DNA of 64,000 nucleotides. Origin: Methylophilus sp. 13 (GTDB lineage: Bacteria; Pseudomonadota; Gammaproteobacteria; Burkholderiales; Methylophilaceae). The notes under the pieces were generated by a model. It was given only the letters and a program-made list of their open reading frames with translations. It was not told the origin of the DNA and did no database searches. A program made the position numbers and the translations under genes. This document shows, one piece after another, positions 17,483-28,339 of the stretch (position 1 is the stretch's first letter; every line of letters starts with the position of its first letter). The DNA lies in the NCBI RefSeq assembly GCF_015354335.1, contig NZ_JADKYR010000002.1:496001-560000 (forward strand), written 5' to 3'.

Positions 17483-18399
17483 ATGAAATTTGGGAGCAAT
17501 CCCGCCTAGGTATTAAACCCAAGTATTTATGGGAAGAAGCTGTCGTTAAATACATTGATGAGACCTCTCACAGTAAGTCGCACTCAACAGATTTAACGTT
17601 TTTTAGATGGCTAAGCAAATATCTGGACGGGGTCTACCTCAATGACATTAACCGTGCCTTGCTAGACCGTATTACTTCTATACGTAAAAAAGAGGGAAAT
17701 GTGTCTAACGGGACAGTTAACCGTTATATGCAAATCGTCAGTCGGGTATTAAGACGCGCTGCGCTAGATTGGGAATGGATAGATAAAACCGTGAAGGTAC
17801 GGTCACTACCAGAACCAAAAATCCGCATTCGCTTTTTAACATCCGAAGAAGCGGCCAGATTAATAAATGAATTACCGCCCCATTTGGAAGCGATGGTTCG
17901 TTTCTCGTTAGCGACAGGGTTACGCAAAAGCAATGTCACTAAATTAATGTGGTCGCAAGTGAACTTGCAAGATAGGCGCGCATGGATTCCTGCAGACCAA
18001 GCCAAGGGTAAACGGGCAATCCCTGTCCCTTTGTCTAGTGAAGCGGTTGAAGTGCTGCGTAAAGAGTTATTTAAGCACCCCACGCACGTGTTTACGTTCC
18101 GTGGGAAGCCTATCACGCAAGTGAACACTAAGGCATGGCATGCCGCCTTAAAACGTGCTGGCATTGTTGATTTCAGATGGCATGATTTACGCCATACTTG
18201 GGCAAGCTGGCATGTGCAAAATGGCACGCCGATTTACGTTTTAAAAGAGTTAGGCGGCTGGGCTGATATGGAGATGGTGCAGAAGTATGCACACCTGTCA
18301 CCTGGTCATTTATCACAACATGTTGAGAACGTTTCTGGCATTATCGACAGTGAAGTGAAAGAGGAACTGGTTACGAATTGGTTACGTTCTGGTCAGTAA
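17350..18399 (+). CDS. Tyrosine recombinase/integrase of the tRNA-Pro element
   Basis: A 349-residue site-specific recombinase with an N-terminal arm-binding segment (YKRKDSKFYWVKIAVNGQK), a core-binding domain at ~55-150 and a catalytic domain from ~160. The active site appears complete: Arg192 (ATGLRKSN), a lysine at 219/221, His278-x-x-Arg281 (HDLRHTWASW), Trp304 (GGW) and the nucleophile Tyr313 (QKYAHLSP). The gene is adjacent to and reads toward the intact tRNA-Pro, as expected for the integrase of a tRNA-targeting element. Its 3' end contains the right-hand GGTTACG pair. Confidence 0.93.
   Translation: MSLYKRKDSKFYWVKIAVNGQKPVYESTGTTDRQQAKEYEAKRLNEIWEQSRLGIKPKYLWEEAVVKYIDETSHSKSHSTDLTFFRWLSKYLDGVYLNDINRALLDRITSIRKKEGNVSNGTVNRYMQIVSRVLRRAALDWEWIDKTVKVRSLPEPKIRIRFLTSEEAARLINELPPHLEAMVRFSLATGLRKSNVTKLMWSQVNLQDRRAWIPADQAKGKRAIPVPLSSEAVEVLRKELFKHPTHVFTFRGKPITQVNTKAWHAALKRAGIVDFRWHDLRHTWASWHVQNGTPIYVLKELGGWADMEMVQKYAHLSPGHLSQHVENVSGIIDSEVKEELVTNWLRSGQ
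18369..18388 (+). promoter_or_regulatory. Candidate integrase arm-type sites, right end
   Basis: GGTTACG at 18369 and GGTTACGTT at 18380, again 11 bp apart and in the same orientation as the left pair; 17 of 20 positions match 14617-14636. They lie within the integrase coding sequence, so coding constraint could contribute to the resemblance. Confidence 0.5.
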
Positions 18400-18405
18400 A
18401 TAAAA

Positions 18406-18430
18406 AAGCCACTCTCACGAATGGCTTGTT
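18406..18430 (+). terminator. Weak hairpin after the integrase gene
   Basis: AAGCCA and TGGCTT arms around a 10-nt loop, followed by GTTTATT, just beyond the integrase stop codon. The stem is short, so termination is uncertain. Confidence 0.4.
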
Positions 18431-18433
18431 TAT

Positions 18434-18512
<79 letters not shown>

Positions 18513-18565
18513 GATTCAAAATCAAACGATAAAACCGTTTGAAAAAGAAGGTGGCATTATAAAGC

Positions 18566-18602
18566 AAAACCGCATATTCGCTAAGCAGAATATGCGGTTT
18601 TT
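18566..18602 (-). terminator. Terminator of the pheST-ihfA-merR unit
   Basis: Fourteen-base arms ACCGCATATTC and GAATATGCGGT around an 8-nt loop, with a T-rich tail on the minus strand. It begins 18 nt past the merR stop codon. Confidence 0.75.
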
Positions 18603-18619
18603 ATGGCTACGTTGTGCGC

Positions 18620-19048
18620 TTATGCAGGCACTTTGAGCAATTGCAGCACTTGTTGAATTTGTTCTCTAAGCGCCGCCACATCAATAGCGGATTGCGATAT
18701 TTCTTCTGCCATCAAGCCCTGAGATTGTGGACTGCTTGAAACCGCTGATTCGGTGTTGCTGCGCGGTTTATCTGCTTTTTCTTCCACACCATCCAGGCGA
18801 TTGCGGGCGCCACTGATGGTAAAGCCTTGCTCGTATAGGAGTTCGCGAATTTTACGGATCAGCAGGACTTCGTGATGCTGGTAATAGCGACGATTGCCGC
18901 GGCGTTTGACAGGCTTGAGCTGAGTGAACTCTTGTTCCCAGTAACGCAAGACGTGTGGCTTCACCCCGCATAGTTCGCTCACTTCACCAATCGTGAAGTA
19001 GCGCTTGGCGGGAATGGGGGGCAACGACACTTTTTGCGTTTCTAGCAT
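18620..19048 (-). CDS. MerR-family transcriptional regulator (ihfA-linked)
   Basis: A 142-residue regulator with an N-terminal winged helix-turn-helix: RYFTIGEVSELCGVKPHVLR, then YWEQEF and RRGNRRYYQHHEVLLIRKIR. The C-terminal part is short and serine/glutamine-rich, with no metal-binding cysteine cluster. This is the MerR homologue that sits immediately after ihfA in many beta- and gammaproteobacteria. Its targets are unknown. It is 14 nt downstream of ihfA and co-directional. Confidence 0.9.
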   Translation of the reverse strand: MLETQKVSLPPIPAKRYFTIGEVSELCGVKPHVLRYWEQEFTQLKPVKRRGNRRYYQHHEVLLIRKIRELLYEQGFTISGARNRLDGVEEKADKPRSNTESAVSSSPQSQGLMAEEISQSAIDVAALREQIQQVLQLLKVPA

Positions 19049-19062
19049 AGGGTGTAATCAGA

Positions 19063-19377
19063 TCAGGCTTGTGCTTGTAATGGATGTTCTGCGTAGTGTT
19101 CTTCTACGCGTAATTTCAATTTTTGGCTGGCATGAAAGGTCACCACACGGCGTGCAGAAATCGGGATTTCTTCACCGGTTTTTGGGTTACGACCTGGGCG
19201 CTCGGATTTGGTACGCAGTTCAAAATTACCGAAACCGGATAGTTTGACGCTGTCCCCTTCTTCTAGCGCATTCCGGACTTCTTCAAAAAACGCTTCGACC
19301 ATATCCTTGGCTTCGCGCTTGTTCAGCCCGACTTGTTCGAACAACAAATCGGCTAAATCAGCTTTTGTGAGTGTCAT
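19063..19377 (-). CDS. ihfA: Integration host factor alpha subunit
   Basis: DNA-bending nucleoid protein of 104 residues forming a heterodimer with IhfB. It begins [20 protein letters not shown]; the beta-arm is preceded by [11 protein letters not shown] and carries the PGRNPKTGE tip with the intercalating proline. It lies between pheT and merR, the conserved order. Any phage-type integrase in the neighbourhood, including that of the tRNA-Pro element, could use IHF, but no site is claimed. Confidence 0.95.
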   Translation of the reverse strand: MTLTKADLADLLFEQVGLNKREAKDMVEAFFEEVRNALEEGDSVKLSGFGNFELRTKSERPGRNPKTGEEIPISARRVVTFHASQKLKLRVEEHYAEHPLQAQA

Positions 19378-19514
19378 TAACGATCCCCTGAACCTTCTTA
19401 TTATGCGAGATGACGCTTGAGTTGTATCAACTGTTAATCCTTGGAGTAATGCAATGATGATTTAAATGGCATTATCCTGATGAATTACCTAAATGATGTT
19501 GCCCCTAAGTGATA

Positions 19515-21881
19515 CTATCTTAGTGATGCAGCAAAATTGGATGACCAGTTATTGAGGATTCGCGCCACGATTGTATCGACTTCCTCATCGACCATTGTCT
19601 TGCAAGTATCTTGCATAAGTACAAGAAATGCAAGGCTTTTTTTGTTTTCTGGCACCCCTTTGCCTTGATAAACATCAAACAATTTTAGGGTTTGTAATTG
19701 CGGAATTTGCTCGGCAATAATGGCATCAATCATGGTTTGTGCTGACACATTTTGATCAACAATCACGGCAAGGTCACGGCGCACAGGTAAGAACTTGCTT
19801 ACCTCGCTATACGCCGGCACTTGCGTCGCCAGCGCAGCGGCCGCATCAAGCTCAAACAGATAACAGGCGCTGGTCAGGCCATACTGTTGTTGCCATTGCG
19901 GATGCAATTTACCCAGCCAGCCTACAGCTTGATCGCCCAGGTAAATACGCGCTGACTGGCCTGGATGTAAGGCGGGATGCTGCTCGACCACAAAACGCAC
20001 GGTTTGCGCGAACAGCGACTCGACGTGGGCCTTGGCATCATAAAAATCAAAAGCACGGGCTTCTGTCGCCCATTGTTCTGGCTGGACGCTGCCATAGATC
20101 AGGCCAGACAGTGTCAATGTTTCGATAAAGCCCTGGTTACCTTGTTCATAGCGCGCACCGAGCTCAAACAGCATGGCACGGGTTTGCTGACGCTTGAGGT
20201 TGTAGTCCAGGGCATCCAGCAGACCGCCCCACAAACCGGAGCGCATCACGCTCAGATTGCTGGCAATCGGGTTTTTAAGTGTAATCGGTGCTTCATTCCC
20301 GTACAAATCACGCTCCCAGCTTGCGTCAACAAAGCTGTAGGTGACCACTTCTTGATAGCCTTGATTAACCATGACATCGCGCAACCAATGCTTGCTGCGC
20401 TGCGCTTCTGGCGAGGCCAGCATGCCTTGCGGTGCCACAGGGGTCAGTGCCGGGATATGCTCGTAGCCATGCAAACGGGCAACTTCTTCAATCAGGTCTT
20501 CTTCACGCGCGATATCAAACCGGAAGCTGGGCGCATTGACCTGGAACACACCATTGCTTTCGGTATAACTGAAACCCAATTGTGTGAGCAACTGCCCTAC
20601 ACGCGCCAGGCTGATTTCTATGCCTAACACTGACAGCAGGTAGGCATAGCGCAAACTGACTTGCTTGCGTACCGGCAAGTCGGCAGTCACTGCGGTGACG
20701 GCGGCGGCCTGGCCACCACAAATTTCGAGCACCAATGCCGTCGCACGTTCAAGGGCATTCAGTGTGTTACCAAAATCCACGCCACGCTCAAAACGGTAAG
20801 AGGAGTCGGTGCTCAACCCCAAACGACGGGCTTTACCAGCCATCACATCTGGCGTAAAGAATGCGCTTTCTAAAAAGATCGCTTGCGTAGTATCGCTGAC
20901 TGCGCTGGGGTTACCCCCCATGATGCCTGCCAACGCCAAGGGGCCGTTACTGTCTGCAATGACCAAATCATCGCCTTTGAGGGTGACTTCTGTGTCATTA
21001 AGCAATACCAGTTTTTCACCTGCCTGGGCAAAACGTACCTGAATATCGCCTTGCAGCAGGTTCAGGTCAAAGGCATGCAACGGTTGCCCTTGCTCCAGCA
21101 AAATATAATTGGTGATATCCACCAGCGCACTGATGCTACGAATACCACTACGCTCAAGGCGGCGGACCATCCAGTCTGGCGTTTTAGCTTGTGCATTCAC
21201 GCCTTCGATCACCCGGCCATAATAGGCCAGGCAAGCCGTACTGGCTTGCAGCGTCACGTTTTTGGTCAGTGTCCCTGTCACCGCAGCAGGGGCAACAGTT
21301 GGTGCAGTCATTGGCGCGCCGGTCATCGCAACCACATCGCGTGCAATACCGACGATGCTCAGGCAATCCGCACGGTTAGGCGTGAGCTTTAACGTGTAGG
21401 CATGGTCGTTCAAATCCAGATACTCACGAATATCCTGACCAACCGGCGCGTCTGCTGGCAGCTCCAGAATGCCGTTGGCTTCTGTGGCAATGCCCAGCTC
21501 TTTGGCAGAACACATCATGCCAAAAGACTCAACCCCACGTACTTTGGCTTGCTTGATTTGAATGCCTGGTTGCCCATTGATTTCTGGCAACTGTGCGCCA
21601 ACCAGCGCACATGGGGCTTTCAAACCGGCACGCGCATTAGGCGCACCGCAGACAATTTGCAAAGTCTCCTCGCCGACTTTCACCTTGCACACTTGCAGGC
21701 GATCAGCGTCTGGATGTTTGGCCGCCTCCAGAATCTCGGCCACAACGACGCGGTTAAAGGCTGCCGCAACAGGCGTGAGCGCTTCAACCTCCAGGCCTGC
21801 CATCGTTAGCGCATGACCAAGCTGCTCGGTATCCATCGCTGGATTCACCATGGATCGTAACCATTGTTCGGAGAACTGCAT
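19515..21881 (-). CDS. pheT: Phenylalanine-tRNA ligase beta subunit
   Basis: Large subunit of the alpha2-beta2 PheRS that charges tRNA-Phe. The 788 residues include an N-terminal tRNA-binding OB domain (~40-150), the B3/B4 editing module (~210-370), a B5 domain with GYEHIPALTP near 460, and a C-terminal anticodon-binding FDX-ACB domain (SKFLPVRRDLAVIVDQNVSA). It follows pheS by 52 nt and precedes ihfA by 137 nt. Confidence 0.97.
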   Translation of the reverse strand: MQFSEQWLRSMVNPAMDTEQLGHALTMAGLEVEALTPVAAAFNRVVVAEILEAAKHPDADRLQVCKVKVGEETLQIVCGAPNARAGLKAPCALVGAQLPEINGQPGIQIKQAKVRGVESFGMMCSAKELGIATEANGILELPADAPVGQDIREYLDLNDHAYTLKLTPNRADCLSIVGIARDVVAMTGAPMTAPTVAPAAVTGTLTKNVTLQASTACLAYYGRVIEGVNAQAKTPDWMVRRLERSGIRSISALVDITNYILLEQGQPLHAFDLNLLQGDIQVRFAQAGEKLVLLNDTEVTLKGDDLVIADSNGPLALAGIMGGNPSAVSDTTQAIFLESAFFTPDVMAGKARRLGLSTDSSYRFERGVDFGNTLNALERATALVLEICGGQAAAVTAVTADLPVRKQVSLRYAYLLSVLGIEISLARVGQLLTQLGFSYTESNGVFQVNAPSFRFDIAREEDLIEEVARLHGYEHIPALTPVAPQGMLASPEAQRSKHWLRDVMVNQGYQEVVTYSFVDASWERDLYGNEAPITLKNPIASNLSVMRSGLWGGLLDALDYNLKRQQTRAMLFELGARYEQGNQGFIETLTLSGLIYGSVQPEQWATEARAFDFYDAKAHVESLFAQTVRFVVEQHPALHPGQSARIYLGDQAVGWLGKLHPQWQQQYGLTSACYLFELDAAAALATQVPAYSEVSKFLPVRRDLAVIVDQNVSAQTMIDAIIAEQIPQLQTLKLFDVYQGKGVPENKKSLAFLVLMQDTCKTMVDEEVDTIVARILNNWSSNFAASLR

Positions 21882-21933
21882 ATCTGTCTTACCTTGTCTT
21901 AATTCTGCTGTTTAAAGTGCGCGTGCGCTGAAA

Positions 21934-22965
<1,032 letters not shown>

Positions 22966-22972
22966 TTAAAAT

Positions 22973-23000
22973 AAAAAAAGAGGCCGCAGCCTCTTTTTTT
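22973..23000 (-). terminator. Terminator between rplT and pheS
   Basis: AGAGGC and GCCTCT arms around CGCA, extended by A-run and T-run on both sides. On the minus strand it follows the rplT stop by 11 nt and precedes the pheS start. No phenylalanine-rich leader peptide fits between it and rplT, so a classical pheM-type attenuator is not seen. Confidence 0.85.
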
Positions 23001-23011
23001 GGTAGGTCTGA

Positions 23012-23371
23012 TTAGGCGCTTAAACCTGTTTTAGCCAATTCTACAAACTTGGCAAAAGCAGCTTTATCGAACACGGCCAGATCAGCCAGCACTTTACGGT
23101 CAACTTCAACCGCAGCTTTTTTCAAGCCATTCATGAAACGGCTGTAGGTCAAACCAGCTTCACGGGCTGCCGCGTTAATACGGGCAATCCACAATGCGCG
23201 GAATTGACGTTTTTTCTGACGACGGTCACGGTATGCATATTGACCGGCTTTCATGACCGCCTGTTTGGCAACACGGTAGACGTTCTTACGACGACCACGG
23301 TAACCTTTAGCAGCATTTAATACTTTTTTGTGTTTTGCGCGTGCGATGACACCACGTTTTACTCTAGGCAT
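23012..23371 (-). CDS. rplT: 50S ribosomal protein L20
   Basis: A 119-residue basic protein of the large subunit and a known autoregulator of its operon in several bacteria. It starts [20 protein letters not shown], followed by [18 protein letters not shown] and [20 protein letters not shown], all canonical. It is 10 nt downstream of rpmI. Confidence 0.98.
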   Translation of the reverse strand: MPRVKRGVIARAKHKKVLNAAKGYRGRRKNVYRVAKQAVMKAGQYAYRDRRQKKRQFRALWIARINAAAREAGLTYSRFMNGLKKAAVEVDRKVLADLAVFDKAAFAKFVELAKTGLSA

Positions 23372-23381
23372 GTCGGTCTCC

Positions 23382-23579
23382 TTATTGTGTTGGCATCATT
23401 GCGCGAACGCGTTTCACGTCGGTCGCAGAAATAATTGCGGTACCGCGCAGTTTACGTTTTTGCTTGGTTGTTTTCTTGGTCAGGATGTGGCGCAAGTGAG
23501 AGTGTGTACGCTTCACTTTGCCGTTACCCAAGAACTTGAAGCGCTTTTTGGCGCTGCTCTTTGTTTTCATCTTTGGCAT
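23382..23579 (-). CDS. rpmI: 50S ribosomal protein L35
   Basis: A 65-residue basic protein, [20 protein letters not shown], then [20 protein letters not shown]. Normal length for L35, between infC and rplT. Confidence 0.98.
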   Translation of the reverse strand: MPKMKTKSSAKKRFKFLGNGKVKRTHSHLRHILTKKTTKQKRKLRGTAIISATDVKRVRAMMPTQ

Positions 23580-23647
23580 TTTGGTCTCCTTAGAGGTTGA
23601 GTAAAGAGTGAGTAGGCAGCCAATTTAGCCATATCACTCCAAAAAAC

Positions 23648-24208
23648 TTATTCTTCTGCGGACTTGTCCGCTTTTTTCGGTGGCACCTTTTTAGCGGGCG
23701 CCAGTACCATCACCATTTGACGGCCTTCCATTTTTGGGTATTGCTCGACCGCTGCATGCTCAGCAAGATCCGCTTCCAGACGCTTCAACAGCGCCAAACC
23801 GAACTCCTGATGCGTAATTTCACGGCCACGGAAGCGCAAAGTAATCTTGGCTTTGTCACCATCGCCCAAAAAGCGAATAATGTTACGCAACTTGATGTTG
23901 TAATCGCCATCATCGGTGCCAGGTCTAAATTTGACCTCTTTGATCTGCACCTGTTTTTGTTTGAGTTTTTGCTCGTGTAGACGCTTACTCTCGGCGTATT
24001 TGAATTTGCCATAATCCATCAAACGGCACACGGGCGGTGCAGCATTTGGTGCAATTTCAACAATATCAATATCAGCTTCTTCCGCTTTGGCAAAGGCCTC
24101 TTTGAGACTCATCACACCTAACGGTTCGCCATCTACACCAATCAGACGCACTTGTGGCGCGGTAATATCGCCATTAATGCGTGTATCTTTATCCTGAGCT
24201 ATAACAAT
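23648..24208 (-). CDS. infC: Translation initiation factor IF-3 with AUU start codon
   Basis: Prevents premature 50S joining and checks the initiator tRNA. I extend the gene to an ATT at 24206-24208, read on the minus strand as ATT GTT ATA GCT CAG GAT AAA, preceded by an AGGGG ribosome-binding site. The longer frame encodes [17 protein letters not shown], the conserved IF-3 beginning, which a start at the internal GTG (24151) would lose. The result is 186 residues. The rare AUU start is the classical basis of IF-3 autoregulation by start-codon discrimination. It lies 38 nt downstream of thrS. Confidence 0.96.
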   Translation of the reverse strand: MVIAQDKDTRINGDITAPQVRLIGVDGEPLGVMSLKEAFAKAEEADIDIVEIAPNAAPPVCRLMDYGKFKYAESKRLHEQKLKQKQVQIKEVKFRPGTDDGDYNIKLRNIIRFLGDGDKAKITLRFRGREITHQEFGLALLKRLEADLAEHAAVEQYPKMEGRQMVMVLAPAKKVPPKKADKSAEE

Positions 24209-24246
24209 CCCCTAACAATAAACAAAGCCGCACGGCACCTAAAAAA

Positions 24247-26169
24247 TTAGACCCGGTTTTGGATGTCTTGCTGTACACGCGCAACAAACGCATCTACCGA
24301 CATCGCACCCAGATCTTCACCTTTTCTGGTACGTACGGCCACATGACCATTTTGCATTTCCTTATCGCCAACAACAATCAGATAAGGCAATTTTTGCAAA
24401 CTATGTTCGCGTATTTTATAGGTAATCTTCTCGTTTCTCAAGTCAAAATCGCATCGAATGCCATTTTTCTTCAATTTTTCAACTACTTGGCGCACGTAAT
24501 CGGCCTGATTGTCCGAAATATTAAGCACCATCACCTGCACAGGCGACAGCCAGACCGGCATGGCACCCGCAAAGTTTTCGATCAAGATGCCTAAAAAACG
24601 CTCCATGGAACCGACAATCGCACGGTGCAGCATGATAGGCCGCTGGCGCGTATTATCTTCAGCCACATACTCGGCGCCCAGGCGCTCTGGCAGGTTTGGG
24701 TCGAGCTGGATGGTGCCACATTGCCACATACGACCGAGCGAGTCTTTGAGGGTGAATTCAATTTTCGGGCCGTAAAAAGCGCCTTCGCCCGGCTGATACT
24801 CGAACTCAAGGCCATTCGCCTTAATCGCGTTAGCCAAGGCATTTTCTGCCATGTCCCATGCTTCTTCAGTACCCACACGCTTTTCTGGGCGGGTAGACAA
24901 TTTAACGATCACATCGTCAAACCCAAAGTCTTTATAGACTTCGTACAACATTTTGATAAAGTCCGCCACTTCGGCTTCGACTTGCGATTCCATACAGAAA
25001 ATATGGGCATCATCCTGGGTGAAGCCACGCACGCGCATCAAGCCATGCAAGGAACCAGACGGCTCGTTGCGGTGGCAAGAACCAAACTCTGCCAGCCGCA
25101 ACGGTAAATCGCGGTAGCTATGCAAACTGCTGTTGAAAATCTGGATATGACCGGGGCAGTTCATCGGCTTCACGGCATAATCACGGTTTTCCGACTGGGT
25201 GACAAACATATTGTCACGGTAGTTTTGCCAGTGGCCGGATTTTTCCCACAGGGTCTTGTCCAGTACTGTCGGCGTACGTACTTCCTGGTAATCGTACTCC
25301 CTGAATTTGGCACGCATGTACTGCTCGACTTCTTGCCAGATGACCCAGCCTCGCGGATGCCAGAACACCATCCCCGGCGCATCCTCCTGCATATGGTAAA
25401 AATCGAGCTGCTTGCCGAGCTTGCGGTGGTCGCGCTTCTCAGCTTCTTCCAGCATATGCAGATACGCTTCCAACTCTTCTTTATTGCGCCAGGCAGTGCC
25501 ATACACACGTTGCAGCATTTCGTTATTGCTGTCACCACGCCAGTAGGCGCCGGCCAGCTTCATCAATTTAAATGCCTTGAGCTTGCCGGTATTCGGCACG
25601 TGCGGACCACGGCACAAGTCGGTAAACGCGCCTTCTGAATATAGCGAAACATCCTCATTGCTGGGAATGCTGGCAATGATCTCGGCTTTGTAGTGCTCGT
25701 TAATGCTTTTGAAGTAAGCCACCGCTTCATCACGCGGCAGCACTTTGCGCTCGACCTTTTCGTCTTTCTTTGCCAATTCAGCCATTTTTTTCTCAATGGC
25801 CACCAGGTCATCCGGCGTAAATGGGCGCTTATAGCTAAAGTCGTAATAGAAGCCATTTTCAATGACAGGACCTATCGTCACCTGTGCATCCGGGAACAGC
25901 TCTTTGACCGCATAGGCCAACAAGTGTGCGGTTGAGTGGCGGATAATTTCCAGCCCCTCTTCGTTCTTGTCCGTGATAATCGCCAGCTCAACATCTTGTG
26001 CAATCTGATGGCTGGTATCTACCAGCTTTGCTTCCTGACCGGGATAAGTCACCTTGCCAGCCAGCGCGGCTTTTGCCAAACCGGTGCCGATATTGGCAGC
26101 CACCTCCGCCACCGTTACAGCGTGTTCAAACTGTCTTACAGAACCATCGGGTAATCGAATATTTGGCAT
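24247..26169 (-). CDS. thrS: Threonine-tRNA ligase
   Basis: Class II synthetase of 640 residues. Domains in order: TGS (1-60), editing domain (~65-225, containing [16 protein letters not shown]), catalytic core with the zinc ligand cysteine in [10 protein letters not shown], motif 2 [16 protein letters not shown], and [12 protein letters not shown]. Motif 3 and the anticodon-binding domain ([12 protein letters not shown]) follow. It heads the thrS-infC-rpmI-rplT unit. Confidence 0.97.
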   Translation of the reverse strand: MPNIRLPDGSVRQFEHAVTVAEVAANIGTGLAKAALAGKVTYPGQEAKLVDTSHQIAQDVELAIITDKNEEGLEIIRHSTAHLLAYAVKELFPDAQVTIGPVIENGFYYDFSYKRPFTPDDLVAIEKKMAELAKKDEKVERKVLPRDEAVAYFKSINEHYKAEIIASIPSNEDVSLYSEGAFTDLCRGPHVPNTGKLKAFKLMKLAGAYWRGDSNNEMLQRVYGTAWRNKEELEAYLHMLEEAEKRDHRKLGKQLDFYHMQEDAPGMVFWHPRGWVIWQEVEQYMRAKFREYDYQEVRTPTVLDKTLWEKSGHWQNYRDNMFVTQSENRDYAVKPMNCPGHIQIFNSSLHSYRDLPLRLAEFGSCHRNEPSGSLHGLMRVRGFTQDDAHIFCMESQVEAEVADFIKMLYEVYKDFGFDDVIVKLSTRPEKRVGTEEAWDMAENALANAIKANGLEFEYQPGEGAFYGPKIEFTLKDSLGRMWQCGTIQLDPNLPERLGAEYVAEDNTRQRPIMLHRAIVGSMERFLGILIENFAGAMPVWLSPVQVMVLNISDNQADYVRQVVEKLKKNGIRCDFDLRNEKITYKIREHSLQKLPYLIVVGDKEMQNGHVAVRTRKGEDLGAMSVDAFVARVQQDIQNRV

Positions 26170-26240
26170 GCCAGATCCGTCAAAATTTTAGCGAACAACC
26201 TTGAAACAAGGCCTATACAAAGCATTTGATAAAAACAACA

Positions 26241-26264
26241 AAAGCCGTTAATTATAACGGCTTT
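26241..26264 (-). terminator. Terminator downstream of tRNA-Val
   Basis: AAAGCCGTTA pairs with TAACGGCTTT around a 4-nt loop; on the minus strand it is followed by a T-rich tract. It starts 8 nt past the tRNA-Val 3' end. Confidence 0.75.
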
Positions 26265-26272
26265 TTGAATTT

Positions 26273-26349
26273 TGGTAGTCGCGAATGGACTCGAACCATC
26301 GACCCCCACCATGTCAAGGTGGTGCTCTAACCAGCTGAGCTACGCGACT
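26273..26349 (-). tRNA. tRNA-Val (anticodon GAC)
   Basis: 77 nt with encoded CCA. Acceptor AGTCGCG/CGCGACT, anticodon stem CCACC/GGTGG around TTGACAT, T-loop GTTCGAGTC. Reads codons GUC/GUU. Confidence 0.96.
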
Positions 26350-26445
26350 ATTTTAAGATTGATCACATGGACTGCAATCAATAAGGTTGCGCATTCTATC
26401 CGAAAGCCAGTCGTTAGGCAATGGGATCGCGCTTATAATATTGCC

Positions 26446-27114
26446 ATGCAGATTTTTCAGTTGCCCATGGGCGCACCGATCACCACATTGACTGACACGC
26501 TCGTAGAGTCCCTCAGTGAACACCAATATTGCCTGATCGACCAATGTTTGCCGTCCGACACCATCGCCGCATTGCGCACGCTGGCATTGGCGCGCGACCA
26601 GCAGGGGCAGATGCATCAGGCGGGCACCAGTAAAGCCGCCATTACCAACCCCAATCTTCGTGCTGACCGGATTGCCTGGCTGGAAGCCGACGACCCCGAA
26701 CCTGCCTTGCAAGCCTACTTTAGCCTGATGGCTGAGGTACAACAGATGGCAAATCGTCACCTGATGATGGGACTGGCCACTTACGAAACCCATTTTGCCC
26801 TCTACCCTGCCGGTTCCATCGGCTACGCCACGCACATCGACCAGTTCCGCCAGCACGCCCTCCAAATACCAAGCGGCGTCCGCAGCTTGACCGCAATTAT
26901 CTATCTCAACGAGGATTGGCCAGAACAAGCAGGGGGTGCCTTGCGCCTGTATCTGGATGAACATCACCAGCCCCCGGAGCAAGATGCCAGACATCTGGAT
27001 ATCTTGCCGCTAGGCGGCCGACTCGTGCTGTTTTTATCCGCCAGATTCTGGCACCAGGTATTGCCCGCCATCCAGCCAAGAGTGAGCGTGACGGGCTGGT
27101 TTAAAACACGCTAA
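26446..27114 (+). CDS. 2OG-Fe(II) oxygenase (prolyl hydroxylase-like)
   Basis: A 222-residue protein of the 2-oxoglutarate/Fe(II)-dependent dioxygenase superfamily. The iron facial triad is visible as His-x-Asp in [11 protein letters not shown] and a distal His in RFWHQVLPA, with Arg in [10 protein letters not shown] as the likely 2-oxoglutarate anchor. [15 protein letters not shown] is a P4H-type strand. The frame stays open further upstream, but that part is read through tRNA-Val, so I start at the ATG at 26446 ([11 protein letters not shown]). The substrate is unknown. The stop lies one base before the end of the convergent transglycosylase gene. Confidence 0.85.
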   Translation: MQIFQLPMGAPITTLTDTLVESLSEHQYCLIDQCLPSDTIAALRTLALARDQQGQMHQAGTSKAAITNPNLRADRIAWLEADDPEPALQAYFSLMAEVQQMANRHLMMGLATYETHFALYPAGSIGYATHIDQFRQHALQIPSGVRSLTAIIYLNEDWPEQAGGALRLYLDEHHQPPEQDARHLDILPLGGRLVLFLSARFWHQVLPAIQPRVSVTGWFKTR

Positions 27115-27115
27115 A

Positions 27116-28339
27116 TTACTGTGCAGTTTGCACGGGTGTCGTTAAACGGCTAAACAATTCGGCGCCTGCATAGCCATCTTGTGGCAACCCTTTGCTCGCT
27201 TGATATCGACGGATCGCAGCCTGGGTTTTGGCACCTGGAAAGCCATCAGGGGGCCCACAATCAAACCCTTGCGCGTTTAATGACTCTTGCAACAGCCACA
27301 TTTGCTGATAGCTTAGCGCAGGTGGCTCAGGCGGCAGCTGTAAGGTATAACTGTCCTGACGCAACTGCTGGCTGAGCAAACTCACAGCCAGCGCATAATT
27401 AATGGAACGGTTCCATTGCATAATGACGTCAAAATTGGGGAACACCATATATGCCGGACCATCAAAGCCCTGAGGCAATACAATCGACGCTTTTGGCAAG
27501 GCCAGCGCGCTGGCTGGAACGCCCGCCACTCCGGCTTTCACCCACTCACTGACAGCTTTGGTCTGTTGCCATTGCGCCTGGCTGTAATCAAAGCCCGCAG
27601 GCAAGGCGACCTGAAAGCTCACCGGCTGGCCAGGCTGCCAGCCCGCCTGCAATAAATAATTGGCGGCAGAACTGAAGATATCTGGATAAGAGTCCCAGAT
27701 ATCAATCTTGCCATCCGCGTCGGCATCCACCCCATATTTGAGCAAAGTGGATGGCATAAATTGCATATGCCCGGTCGCGCCCGCCCATGATCCCACCACC
27801 GGGCTATCATAGCGTTGATCACGCTCCACCACACGCATCAGGTTCAGCAGTTCTTTTTTAAAGAAAGCAGCGCGTCGCCCTTCAAATGACAGGGTCGCCA
27901 AGGCAGACGCTAACGGGATATCCCCGGTAAATCCGCCAAAATTGGTTTCCAGCCCCCAGAAGGCCACCAGCACCTCCTTGGGCACCTGATACAACTCTTC
28001 TACCACATAGAGAACGCCACCATAGTCCTGCATCATGAGTTTGCCCTTGCTCACCACACGCGGATTAATGCGGCGGTTCACATAAGCAGAAAAACTGGTG
28101 ACGAATTCTGGTTGCTTGCGGTCAAGCTCAATCACGCGTGGCAAATAGACGACGCCTGTTAGCGTCGCGTCAACCGCGGCCGGCGCAATCTGCATCGTTA
28201 ATGCTTCCTGGCGCAATGCCGTTAACCAGGGCTGAAAGCCTTCCGGCGACGCCTCTTGCGACGTACCTGCCTGTGCAGACAGGCCAAGCGCTGTCAGCAG
28301 CAAGCCAAGAAACAGTGTGAGAATATTTTTTTTATACAT
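27116..28339 (-). CDS. Lytic murein transglycosylase, MltB family
   Basis: Cleaves peptidoglycan strands to 1,6-anhydro products in the periplasm. I choose the ATG at 28339 (MYKKNILTLFLGLLLTALGL), a clear signal peptide ending near AQA, over a start 48 nt further upstream. The catalytic domain includes FWGLETNFGGFTG with the catalytic glutamate, then AGATGHMQFMPSTLLKYGVD. A peptidoglycan-binding domain occupies the C-terminus (QESLNAQGFDCGPPDGFPGA). The start overlaps the stop of the upstream SDR gene by 8 nt. Confidence 0.93.
   Translation of the reverse strand: MYKKNILTLFLGLLLTALGLSAQAGTSQEASPEGFQPWLTALRQEALTMQIAPAAVDATLTGVVYLPRVIELDRKQPEFVTSFSAYVNRRINPRVVSKGKLMMQDYGGVLYVVEELYQVPKEVLVAFWGLETNFGGFTGDIPLASALATLSFEGRRAAFFKKELLNLMRVVERDQRYDSPVVGSWAGATGHMQFMPSTLLKYGVDADADGKIDIWDSYPDIFSSAANYLLQAGWQPGQPVSFQVALPAGFDYSQAQWQQTKAVSEWVKAGVAGVPASALALPKASIVLPQGFDGPAYMVFPNFDVIMQWNRSINYALAVSLLSQQLRQDSYTLQLPPEPPALSYQQMWLLQESLNAQGFDCGPPDGFPGAKTQAAIRRYQASKGLPQDGYAGAELFSRLTTPVQTAQ

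Noticed and set aside
26272-26445. N-terminal extension of the 2OG oxygenase
   Set aside because: This part is read through tRNA-Val; the ATG at 26446 begins the conserved protein.
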